A DNA stretch of 10,772 nt from JANNPJ01 sp031400005 (lineage in GTDB: Bacteria; Actinomycetota; Actinomycetes; Actinomycetales; Kineosporiaceae): the NCBI GenBank assembly GCA_031400005.1, contig JANNPJ010000737.1, forward strand, positions 1 to 10,772. Reading direction: 5' to 3'. The notes under the pieces are model-generated. The model made no database searches, had not been told where the DNA came from, and worked only from the letters and a program-made list of their open reading frames with translations. Both the position numbers and the translations under genes were made by a program. Shown here one piece after another: positions 1 through 5,831 of the stretch (positions within the stretch are counted from its first letter, which is position 1; every line of letters starts with the position of its first letter).

Positions 1-2
1 CA

Positions 3-320
3 GTGGCCGAGGAACGGCTTCGGCAAGCCCAGCAACTGCGGTCTCGGCTGCTGGGCGTGCTGGCCGAGCTGGACGCGATGGATCAGCCATCGACGACGGA
101 ACTGATTGAGCTGATGGAGGCGATGACGATGATGAACCAACCGCTCACCCCCGAAGAGGTGGAGCAGATGTCACGACGGCGAAAGGAGTTCATGGAAGGG
201 CTCAGCGAGGCCGAGCGAACAGAGCTGGCGGGCAAACGGGAAGAGATGATGCGGTCCCTGGATCCCGAGCAAGTCGCGCAGCTGCAGCGGCGTCGGGCGC
301 AGTGGATGCCCAGCAGCTGA
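3..320 (+). CDS. C-terminal part of a probable MerR-family transcriptional regulator (5' end outside window)
   Basis: The reading frame is open at the left edge and ends at a TGA at 318-320, so only the last ~105 residues are visible. The visible part begins with a Leu/Arg-rich amphipathic helix (QLRSRLLGVLAELDAM), as in the antiparallel dimerisation coiled coil that follows the DNA-binding domain of MerR regulators. It continues with highly charged helices containing LTPEEVEQMSRRRKEF and LDPEQVAQLQRRR. The phrase 'ELMEAMTMMNQPLTPEE' resembles the linker before the TipAS-like effector region of MerR proteins ('...YFTPEQ...'). The helix-turn-helix itself is not in view, so the family call rests on the tail alone. 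The gene converges on the methyltransferase gene with only 23 bases between the stop codons. Confidence 0.5.
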   Translation: MAEERLRQAQQLRSRLLGVLAELDAMDQPSTTELIELMEAMTMMNQPLTPEEVEQMSRRRKEFMEGLSEAERTELAGKREEMMRSLDPEQVAQLQRRRAQWMPSS

Positions 321-343
321 CGCCGTTCGGGACGGACAGGTGG

Positions 344-1135
344 TCAGGCTGCGGGCAGGCGGCAGGCGATCAGCCGGTACACCGGATCCGGGCGGGGACG
401 CTCCTGATCCGGAAGACGGGACAGGTCTCGGCAGAGGGCTGCGGCCTGGTCGGCGTCCGGGCCGTTGACATTCCGGAACCAGGCGGTGCGGTTGGAGAGG
501 ATCTGTTCCTGCCATTGCCGTGGGCTGCGGCCCTGGCCGGTACCCGGGAAACTGGTCTCGCCGGCCGGTCGCAGCCCGTGCTCGCCAGCCAGAGCAATGA
601 TCTGGTCACGGCGGTCGCTCGCCGCCGGGGCGGACGCCGCGCGGACCTGCTGGGTCACCGCAGCCACGTCGCTCGGGACGGCGAAGGCGGACTCGTCCTT
701 GTCCACCGTGGTGATCAGCACGCCGCTTGGCCGCAGGATGCGGGCGGCCTCGACGAGGACCGGTCCGGCGTCCGGGACCAGGTGAAGCAGCCAGATGATC
801 ACGACCGCGTCGACGGATGCGGTAGCGAGCGGCAACTGGGTCGCGTCACCGAGGACGACCGAACCCGGCAACCGACGGGAAGCCCGGGCAAGCATGCCCG
901 GGGACCGGTCGACGCCGATCACTACCCGCCCCTGATCGTGCCCGGGTTCCTTAGCTGGCAAGCGCCCCTCATCCGCTAGGTGTCGGGTCACGATTCCGGT
1001 GCCGCAGGCGAGGTCGACCAAGGTGCGGGTGCCGTTCGGCAACAGGTGCGTCACGGCTTTCGCTGCGGCCACCGCCCGGCCTTCGCCGCCCCGGGAGGCG
1101 TCGTAATGGTCAGCCTCGCTGTCGTAGTCGAGCAC
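344..1135 (-). CDS. Class I SAM-dependent methyltransferase
   Basis: A 263-residue protein with the Rossmann fold of class I methyltransferases. Motif I is LVDLACGTG at residues 39-47 (SAM-binding glycine loop). The acidic residue after strand 2 is D76 in IGVDRSPGML, the adenine-side motif is GDATQLPL (96-103), and VDAVVIIWLLHLV (108-120) is the usual strand-4 region. The opening YDSEADHYDASRGG matches how many small-molecule methyltransferases begin ('YD..A..YD..R'). The substrate cannot be inferred. I chose the GTG at 1135: the open frame continues upstream to 1333, but that extension is low-complexity Pro/Arg/Ser sequence that runs antisense through the start of the acetyltransferase gene and lacks family similarity. 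No clear Shine-Dalgarno sequence precedes it. The gene is divergent from the GNAT gene across 86 bases. Confidence 0.82.
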   Translation of the reverse strand: MLDYDSEADHYDASRGGEGRAVAAAKAVTHLLPNGTRTLVDLACGTGIVTRHLADEGRLPAKEPGHDQGRVVIGVDRSPGMLARASRRLPGSVVLGDATQLPLATASVDAVVIIWLLHLVPDAGPVLVEAARILRPSGVLITTVDKDESAFAVPSDVAAVTQQVRAASAPAASDRRDQIIALAGEHGLRPAGETSFPGTGQGRSPRQWQEQILSNRTAWFRNVNGPDADQAAALCRDLSRLPDQERPRPDPVYRLIACRLPAA

Positions 1136-1209
1136 CGTCAGGTGCGGTCCGGACGACGGCGCTCGGTCCGATCTCTGAGCAAAGTCACAGCGGGAACATA
1201 CCCGGGCGG

Positions 1210-1215
1210 TACGGT
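1210..1215 (+). promoter_or_regulatory. Possible -10 box for a leaderless GNAT transcript
   Basis: TACGGT fits the actinobacterial TANNNT -10 consensus and ends 6 bases before GTG 1222, which would put the transcription start at or next to the start codon. No convincing -35 element is visible. The support is spacing and consensus only. Confidence 0.35.
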
Positions 1216-1221
1216 GCCTCG

Positions 1222-1809
1222 GTGGCCGCTGGGAACGAGATGGAGAGCGCGATGGCGCTGGCGACGGAGCAGTGGCTACACCAGGAGGCTCGGGCCCTGG
1301 CAGCACACGAGCAGCCGGGCGCAGGTAAGGCACTGCTGGTCCGGGAGGTGTCCGAACCGTTCCGGACCAGAAGGAGCGTGTCCCTGCGCCGGGTGGCGTC
1401 AGCGCAGCACTGGCGACTCTACGAAGAGCAGCGGATCAAGGTGGAAGCCGGGTTCGGCGTCACTGCGGAGGACGCCGTGCGCATGGTCAGGCAACTACGC
1501 GAAGGCACCGAGCGCACCGGTGTCGATCTGTACTTGGCCCGCGACGATCGGCGACTGGTAGGCGCGGTGGGGCGCTTTCGGCTGCCGGTTCCGGATCGTC
1601 CCTGGGCTCGGCTGCAGGAGGTGGACATCTTTCCCGAATGGCGCCGGATCGGCTACGGCGATGCCTTGCTGTCGGCCGTGATCGGGTTGCTGAACGACGA
1701 GGGCTGCGCGGCCGTCGTCGTCGGTGCAGACGAGGACGACTGGCCGGTGCACTGGTACCGGCGGCGCGGATTCCAGGACGCGTGCCGGGTTGGACTCACC
1801 CGGAAATGA
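1222..1809 (+). CDS. GNAT-family N-acetyltransferase
   Basis: A 195-residue protein from GTG 1222. The C-terminal half has the GNAT core: strand 4 plus motif A as LQEVDIFPEWRRIGYGDALL (131-150), where RRIGYG is the acetyl-CoA pyrophosphate-binding Q/RxxGxG loop, and motif B as WPVHWYRRRGF (174-184), with the Tyr that often protonates the leaving thiolate and the GF typical of the family's last strands. The N-terminal ~60 residues are helical and not recognised. The substrate is unknown. Start choice is uncertain: GTG 1222 has TACGGT 6 bases upstream (leaderless pattern); ATG 1240 and ATG 1252 are alternatives, the last preceded by GGAGAG but only 4 bases away. The gene is divergent from the methyltransferase and convergent with the LuxR remnant, 14 bases downstream. 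Confidence 0.82.
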   Translation: MAAGNEMESAMALATEQWLHQEARALAAHEQPGAGKALLVREVSEPFRTRRSVSLRRVASAQHWRLYEEQRIKVEAGFGVTAEDAVRMVRQLREGTERTGVDLYLARDDRRLVGAVGRFRLPVPDRPWARLQEVDIFPEWRRIGYGDALLSAVIGLLNDEGCAAVVVGADEDDWPVHWYRRRGFQDACRVGLTRK

Positions 1810-1823
1810 GCTCGCCCGATTGA

Positions 1824-1949
1824 TCAGAGCCATCCCTTGCCCTGCGCGACGAGCACGGCCTCCATCCGGTTGTGGGTTCCGGTCTTCGCGATCGTCGCCG
1901 ACAAGTAGTTGCGCACCGTGCTCTCAGACAGGTGCACTGAACGGGCCGG
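1824..1949 (-). pseudogene. C-terminal remnant of a LuxR/NarL-type response regulator
   Basis: Translating the minus strand from 1949 to the TGA at 1826-1824 gives 41 codons. From about residue 5 these are a clear LuxR-type helix-turn-helix tail: HLSESTVRNYLSATIAKTG followed by HNRMEAVLVAQGKGWL. This is the recognition helix and last helix of the NarL/DesR group ('HLSEGTVRNYLS...A.NR.EAV..A...GWL'). An in-frame TAG lies at 1952-1950 and there is no start codon, receiver domain or first half of the HTH, so the gene is a 5'-deleted remnant. The LuxR similarity begins exactly where the similarity of the neighbouring DUF6069-like protein stops, so one deletion probably cut both. It is too short to be a gene call and is missed by length filters. 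Confidence 0.8.
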
Positions 1950-2229
1950 CTAGCGACACCATTAGCACCGCAAGGCAGGTGCTCAGCCACGCGCGTCGCG
2001 GGCGAGATATGGTCCGGGCGAGCAGGACGGCCAGTCCCATCGCCGCCAGGCCGGCGATGATCGCCGCGCCGGCTACGTCGCCCGGTCCGACCTGTTGAGA
2101 GCTCGTGCCGGAGCGCACGGTCAGTTCCACACCGGCCAATGGGACGGCGATCGTCCAGACCAGGAGGCCGCCAATGGTGGCTGTCGCGACCGCAACGACT
2201 CGTCGTCCTCGGTCATTCATCGAGATCAT
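1924..2229 (-). pseudogene. DUF6069-like small membrane protein, C-terminally truncated
   Basis: 101 codons from ATG 2229, preceded by GGAAGG about 10 bases upstream; a second ATG lies at 2220. Three hydrophobic segments are visible: residues 10-33, 50-70 and 80-97. The overall layout (short basic N-terminus, TM1, extracytoplasmic loop VELTVRSG, TM2, Arg-rich turn SRPRRA, TM3 ending SLAGPFSA) resembles actinobacterial DUF6069 proteins, which normally continue into a fourth helix. Here the frame ends in PV-stop because it runs into the LuxR remnant. I therefore call it truncated, with the last ~2 residues foreign. Whether the three-helix product is still made is unknown. The DUF6069 assignment is from memory of the family pattern and is moderate. 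Confidence 0.5.
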
Positions 2230-2359
2230 TTCTGGTGTCCCTTCCTGGATTCATCGGCTGTGATCTCGACGTTAGGTGGTGTCCCGACGCCCTCGTCAGA
2301 GCCGGTTGTCCGCAGTATCTAGGGACAAATCGCCTATGGACCGAGGGGATGGTGGGTGC

Positions 2360-2395
2360 GCGGACGGCGGTCAGCGGACGGCGGTCAGCGGACGG
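2360..2395. repeat. Short 14-bp tandem repeat (about 2.6 copies)
   Basis: GCGGACGGCGGTCA occurs twice head-to-tail (2360-2373, 2374-2387) and a third copy begins GCGGACGG (2388-2395) before diverging. The phosphatase stop codon (TGA on the minus strand, 2387-2385) is formed by the last three bases of the second copy, so the repeat array starts inside the gene's final codons and runs into its 3' flank. Confidence 0.8.
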
Positions 2396-2801
2396 TGCGT
2401 AGCCACCGTCGTTGCCAGGGGGTCTCTACGGCGCGGTGGTGATGGTTGGCCCGGACCCAGTCGACGGCTTGGCTGGCCGGGAGCCCGTCCAGGATCGCCA
2501 GGGCAGCGAGAGCCGTTCCGGTACGGCCAATTCCACCGCGACAGGCGACTTCGACCCGTTCTCCGGCGAGCGCCCGGCGATGTGCCTCGTGGAGGGCGTC
2601 CAGGGCATCGGCTCGGTCGCTGGGAACCCAGAAGTCCGGCCAGCGAATGCGCCGGGTCGGCCAGGTCGGGAGGGGGCCGTCGGCCAGCAGCAGGGTGAAG
2701 TCGGCCTCGCTGGCCGGGTCACCGATTCGGCGTCCGCGGACCCGGACACCGGTGGGCAACGTGACCAGTCCGGTCTCGTCGAGCCACGCGGGAGGCATCA
2801 T
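2385..2801 (-). CDS. Protein-tyrosine / dual-specificity phosphatase-like protein
   Basis: 138 residues from ATG 2801. It carries the cysteine-phosphatase active site as CRGGIGRTG (87-95): nucleophile C87, five residues, phosphate-binding R93, then TG. The general-acid loop WPDFWVPSD (54-62, D56) is also present. These are the two catalytic motifs of the PTP/DSP fold, so the protein should be an active thiol phosphatase on phosphotyrosine or another phosphoester. The residue before the cysteine is Ala (ACRGG) rather than the usual His; my recollection is that compact actinobacterial members share this. The C-terminal VETPWQRRWLRTVR is also family-like. The size (~140) is that of the small stand-alone members. 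Start choice: the frame is open to TTG 2828, but ATG 2801 has TACGCT 7 bases upstream, which suggests a leaderless message. Confidence 0.8.
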   Translation of the reverse strand: MMPPAWLDETGLVTLPTGVRVRGRRIGDPASEADFTLLLADGPLPTWPTRRIRWPDFWVPSDRADALDALHEAHRRALAGERVEVACRGGIGRTGTALAALAILDGLPASQAVDWVRANHHHRAVETPWQRRWLRTVR

Positions 2802-2808
2802 CCGATTG

Positions 2809-2814
2809 AGCGTA
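2809..2814 (-). promoter_or_regulatory. Likely -10 box, leaderless phosphatase transcript
   Basis: On the minus strand TACGCT (TANNNT) is followed by 7 bases (CAATCGG) and then ATG 2801. No purine-rich ribosome-binding site precedes the ATG. This is the spacing expected when the transcript starts at the initiation codon, and it decides the start used for the phosphatase. Confidence 0.45.
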
Positions 2815-2941
2815 CCGAAACCACGCAAGCAGGACGGTTAGCACCGGTTTGGGTCGCAAAAGTGGGCGACGGGAGCCTGTTCCACGGTCCAAACCGGAGC
2901 TGACCGCCAACCGGCCCCTACCACGTGCGTTAAGTGCGACG

Positions 2942-2974
2942 GAGCGACGGTTCGCTCGAACGGGCGAACCGTCG
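2942..2974. other. Inverted repeat with two mutually exclusive stem-loops in the divergent intergenic region
   Basis: CGACGGTTCGC (2945-2955) and GCGAACCGTCG (2964-2974) form a perfect 11-bp stem around an 8-base loop. The left arm also takes part in a second hairpin, GAGCGA (2942-2947) with TCGCTC (2952-2957), 4-base loop; the two cannot form together. The element lies in the 253-base gap between the phosphatase gene (leftward) and the CBU_0592-like gene (rightward), so it is not placed as a terminator of either. There is no T-run. It could be a palindromic operator, an element in the 5' region of the rightward gene, or a leftover terminator of a lost gene. The rest of the gap (2815-3054) shows no other gene. 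Confidence 0.55.
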
Positions 2975-3054
2975 GCTTCGTCGTCCTCAATCACCTCGCC
3001 GCAGCGGCCGATGTTCACAGCGACAAGGAGCAATTCGGCGAGGTAGGAGGGCTG

Positions 3055-3627
3055 ATGTCGGTCGCTGTGGTGTTACAGGCGCTGGGATGGGTATCGGTTG
3101 TCTGGTTGGTGGTGGTCCACGCATTGGTTCAGCGTGGCCGGTTACCGCGAGACGGGATGGCCTACCGGATTGCCGGCTGCGTCGCTGCCGGAAGCGTGGT
3201 TACGGCCAGCGTGGTGGCGGAGATCTGGCCGGTCGTCGTCCTCGGTCTGCTCTGGCTGCGGATCGAGGTGTTCGGCCACCGCCACCATGTGGCCGATGAC
3301 CGGACCGAGACGACGACATCGGACCGGACCCAGGCAGGGATGCCGGGGCTCCTCGTCCATACCCTGGGCCCGGCGAAGAGCGCAGGAAGGAGCCAGCCAC
3401 CGAACGTCCCGCACCCACAGCCCCATCACTCGCGCCCGCATCTTCCGCACCCCCACCTGCCGCACCCGCATCTGGACCGGCGGACCGTGGACCGGGTGTT
3501 CAAGATTGAGATGGGAATTGTGATCACGGTTGCGGTGGTGCTCTTCGGGATCTGGACCGAGCAGCAGCGGGCCGCCTTCGGCAGCAACACCAACCGGGTG
3601 GTCTGCAGCTGGATCGACGGTTGCTGA
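3055..3627 (+). CDS. CBU_0592-like membrane protein with His/Pro-rich repeat linker
   Basis: A 190-residue membrane protein starting at ATG 3055 with AGGAGG 4 bases upstream. Residues 4-74 hold three hydrophobic stretches (about 4-24, 37-55, 58-74). The pattern LGWVSVVW...HALVQRGRL...AYRIAGC...EIWPVVVLGLLWLRIEVFG resembles the CBU_0592-like domain of small bacterial membrane proteins of unknown function. A soluble segment (75-147) follows. It holds a His/Pro-rich stretch at 119-140 containing the repeats PHL, PHPHL, PHPHL, then one more membrane helix (about 150-167) and a short tail with C184 and a terminal C190. His-rich linkers of this kind often bind divalent metals, but that is inference. 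It lies upstream of thrS with 111 bases between. Confidence 0.7.
   Translation: MSVAVVLQALGWVSVVWLVVVHALVQRGRLPRDGMAYRIAGCVAAGSVVTASVVAEIWPVVVLGLLWLRIEVFGHRHHVADDRTETTTSDRTQAGMPGLLVHTLGPAKSAGRSQPPNVPHPQPHHSRPHLPHPHLPHPHLDRRTVDRVFKIEMGIVITVAVVLFGIWTEQQRAAFGSNTNRVVCSWIDGC
3430..3474 (+). repeat. Three 15-bp in-frame repeats coding SRPHL / PHPHL / PHPHL
   Basis: Units 3430-3444, 3445-3459 and 3460-3474 are diverged tandem copies of a 15-bp unit (last two: CCGCACCCCCACCTG and CCGCACCCGCATCTG). The unit is a multiple of three, so changes in copy number would lengthen or shorten the His-rich linker without a frameshift. Confidence 0.7.
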
Positions 3628-3670
3628 TCAGAACGGCCGGGGCTGCAGGCGGAGGACGGTGCTCGATCGA

Positions 3671-3730
3671 TAGCATCTGAGGGTTACGCGCAGGCTCCGG
3701 CGAGCGTCGGAGTCGATATCGATCAAGGAG
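3671..3730 (+). promoter_or_regulatory. thrS 5' region: possible -10 box, leader hairpin and Shine-Dalgarno site
   Basis: TAGCAT at 3671-3676 is a plausible -10 box, with no clear -35. It would give a leader of about 55 bases. Within it CTCCG (3695-3699) and CGGAG (3708-3712), extended by a G-T pair, form a small hairpin. AAGGAG (3725-3730) lies 8 bases before the GTG at 3739 and is the clearest ribosome-binding site in the window. There is no recognisable T-box. The hairpin's role is unknown. Confidence 0.4.
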
Positions 3731-3738
3731 TCACCACC

Positions 3739-5718
3739 GTGTCAGCCGAGCTCACCGTGTCCGTCACCGGTTCCACCCGTGAACTCGTGGCCGGGACGAC
3801 GGCGGCCGAGCTGTTCGCCGACGACCGGGCCGTGATCGTTGCCCGGGTGAACGGCGAGCTGCGCGACCTGAGCCACGTGCTGGCTCCTGGCGACGTGGTC
3901 GAGCCGATCACCGCCGCGGACCCGGAGGGCCTGGCCGTGCTCCGGCACTCCGGTGCGCACGTGTTGGCGCAGGCGGTGCAGGAGGTGTTCAAGGACGCCA
4001 AGCTCGGTATCGGGCCGCCGATCCGGGACGGCTTCTACTACGACTTCGACGTCGAGAAGCCCTTCACCCCCGAGGACCTCAAGGCCATCGAGAAGGTGAT
4101 GCAGCGGATCGTCAAGGAAGGGCAGACCTTCCGCCGCCGGGTCGTCACCGATGAGGAGGCCCGCGCTGAGCTGGCCGCCGAGCCGTACAAACTCGAGCTG
4201 ATCGGGCTCAAGGGTGGGCCTCAGGACGGAGTTGACGCCGCTGACGGAGCAGATGTCGAGGTTGGTGGCGCCGAGCTGACCATCTACGACAACGTCCGGC
4301 GCAATGGCGACCTGGCCTGGAAGGACCTCTGCCGCGGCCCGCACGTGCCGACCACCAAGCTGCTCGGCAACGGGTTCCAGGTGATGCGCAGCGCGGCGGC
4401 GTACTGGCGGGGGAGCGAGAAGAACCCGCAGCTGCAGCGGATCTACGGCACCGCCTGGCCGACCAAGGACGAGCTGCGCGCGTACCTGGACCGGCTGGCC
4501 GAGGCCGAACGCCGCGACCACCGCCGGCTGGGTTCCGAACTCGACTTGTTCAGCTTCCCCGATGAGATCGGCTCCGGCCTGCCGGTCTTCCACCCTAAGG
4601 GTGGCGTGATCAAGCGGGAGATGGAGGACTACGTCCGCCGTCGGCACATCGAAGAGGGCTTCCAGTACGTCGGGACGCCGCACATCTCCAAGCAGCACCT
4701 CTTCGAGACCTCCGGTCACCTGCCGTACTACGCGGACACCATGTTCCCGCCGATGGAGATGGAGAACAGCCAGTACTACCTGAAGGCGATGAACTGCCCG
4801 ATGCACAACCTGATCTTCAGGTCGCGCGGGCGGTCGTACCGCGAGCTGCCGATGCGGTTGTTCGAGTTCGGCTCGGTGTACCGGTTCGAGAAGTCCGGCG
4901 TGGTGCACGGGTTGACCCGGGTGCGGGGAATGACTCAGGACGACTCGCACAGCTACGTCACCCCCGAGCAGGCGCCGGCCGAGATCAAGAAACTGCTCGG
5001 CTTCGTCCTCAGCCTGCTGCGCGACTTCGGGCTCGACGACTTCTACCTGGAGCTGTCCACTCGCGGCGACTCGGACAAGTTCATCGGGTCGGACGAGGAC
5101 TGGGCCGCGGCCACCGCCGTCCTTGAGGACGCCGCGACCGAGACCGGCCTCACCCTGGTGGCCGATCCCGGTGGTGCGGCGTTCTACGGACCGAAGGTCT
5201 CGGTGCAGACCCGGGACGCGATCGGCCGGACCTGGCAGATGTCGACCATCCAGTACGACTTCAATCAGCCGGCCCGCTTCGGCCTGGAGTACTCCGCCGC
5301 CGACGGCACCCGGCAGCAGCCGGTCATGATCCACTCGGCCAAGTTCGGTTCCATCGAGCGGTTCCTCGGCGTCCTGGTCGAGCACTACGCCGGCGCGTTC
5401 CCGCCCTGGCTGGCGCCGGTCCAGGTCGTCGGCATCCCGGTGACCGACGATCACGTGCCCTACCTGGACGAGGTCGCCGCCCGGTTGCGCGAGCACGGTG
5501 TCCGGGTCGAGGTCGACTCGTCCGACGACCGGATGCCGAAGAAGATCCGCACCCACACCAAGCAGAAGGTGCCCTTCATGCTGATCGTTGGCGACGACGA
5601 CGTCACCAAAGGTGCTGTGTCGTTCCGGTTCCGGGACGGCAGTCAGGACAACGGCATCGCGGTGGACGACGCCGTCACTCGGATCGTCGAGGCGATCCAG
5701 ACAAAGGCCCAGGTTTGA
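3739..5718 (+). CDS. thrS: Threonyl-tRNA synthetase
   Basis: Full length (659 residues). It charges tRNA-Thr with threonine using ATP in the cytoplasm. Domains in order: TGS (about 1-62); SAD editing domain (about 65-225) with HSGAH (H70, H74) and C198/H202 in DLCRGPH, the hydrolytic site for mischarged Ser-tRNA-Thr; class II catalytic core (about 265-555); anticodon-binding domain (about 560-655). Zinc ligands that select threonine are C353 (MNCPMH), H404 (QDDSH) and H532 (MIHSA). Motif 2 is FEFGSVYRFEKSGVVHGLTRVRG (in part, from 375) and motif 3 is GSIERF with R541. All key residues are present. Starts with GTG after AAGGAG. In Actinobacteria thrS is commonly followed directly by the HIT gene; here about 3.4 kb lies between. 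It ends about 20 bases before a strong palindrome. Confidence 0.98.
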   Translation: MSAELTVSVTGSTRELVAGTTAAELFADDRAVIVARVNGELRDLSHVLAPGDVVEPITAADPEGLAVLRHSGAHVLAQAVQEVFKDAKLGIGPPIRDGFYYDFDVEKPFTPEDLKAIEKVMQRIVKEGQTFRRRVVTDEEARAELAAEPYKLELIGLKGGPQDGVDAADGADVEVGGAELTIYDNVRRNGDLAWKDLCRGPHVPTTKLLGNGFQVMRSAAAYWRGSEKNPQLQRIYGTAWPTKDELRAYLDRLAEAERRDHRRLGSELDLFSFPDEIGSGLPVFHPKGGVIKREMEDYVRRRHIEEGFQYVGTPHISKQHLFETSGHLPYYADTMFPPMEMENSQYYLKAMNCPMHNLIFRSRGRSYRELPMRLFEFGSVYRFEKSGVVHGLTRVRGMTQDDSHSYVTPEQAPAEIKKLLGFVLSLLRDFGLDDFYLELSTRGDSDKFIGSDEDWAAATAVLEDAATETGLTLVADPGGAAFYGPKVSVQTRDAIGRTWQMSTIQYDFNQPARFGLEYSAADGTRQQPVMIHSAKFGSIERFLGVLVEHYAGAFPPWLAPVQVVGIPVTDDHVPYLDEVAARLREHGVRVEVDSSDDRMPKKIRTHTKQKVPFMLIVGDDDVTKGAVSFRFRDGSQDNGIAVDDAVTRIVEAIQTKAQV

Positions 5719-5739
5719 GCTGTCCGGTCTGAGCCAGAG

Positions 5740-5790
5740 GATGTGTGCGCGCAGTTTGACCCAGCGGCTGGGTCAAACTGCGCACACATC
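5740..5790. terminator. Strong bidirectional hairpin between thrS and the convergent HTTM gene
   Basis: The left arm (5740-5765) starts GATGTGTGCGCGCAG and ends TTTGACCCAGC. The right arm (5767-5790) is its exact reverse complement apart from one extra GC dinucleotide in the left arm. This gives a 24-bp stem with a 2-base bulge and almost no loop (one unpaired centre base on paper, 3-5 in practice). It lies between two convergent stop codons (5718 and 5832), the expected place for a shared terminator. There is no T-run on either side, and the stem is longer than an ordinary intrinsic terminator, so a dispersed palindromic repeat is also possible. Confidence 0.7.
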
Positions 5791-5831
5791 GAGGTGTCGC
5801 CCGGTGTACCAGCGCTGACCGCCCTTGAGCG

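Noticed and set aside
302..979. A 225-codon plus-strand frame opposite the methyltransferase gene
   Set aside because: Antisense shadow of a gene with clear SAM-binding motifs; the product has no recognisable domain.
1136..1333. N-terminal extension of the methyltransferase
   Set aside because: Low-complexity Pro/Ser/Arg sequence, overlaps the start of the divergent acetyltransferase, and lies outside the usual methyltransferase length and opening motif.
2940..2980. Possible tRNA because of GGTTCGCTCGAAC-like sequence
   Set aside because: No acceptor stem, D-arm or anticodon arm can be built around it; the bases are explained by the inverted repeat.
2719..3033. A 104-codon minus-strand frame in the phosphatase/membrane-protein intergenic region
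   Set aside because: It overlaps the phosphatase start in another frame, is Arg-rich without any domain, and crosses the inverted repeat. No promoter or ribosome-binding site supports it.
3742..5556. A 604-codon open frame on the minus strand across thrS
   Set aside because: It is fully antisense to a complete, motif-perfect ThrS. Its composition (Val/Leu/Gly/Asp/Arg-rich, no motif) is what GC-rich codon use produces on the opposite strand.
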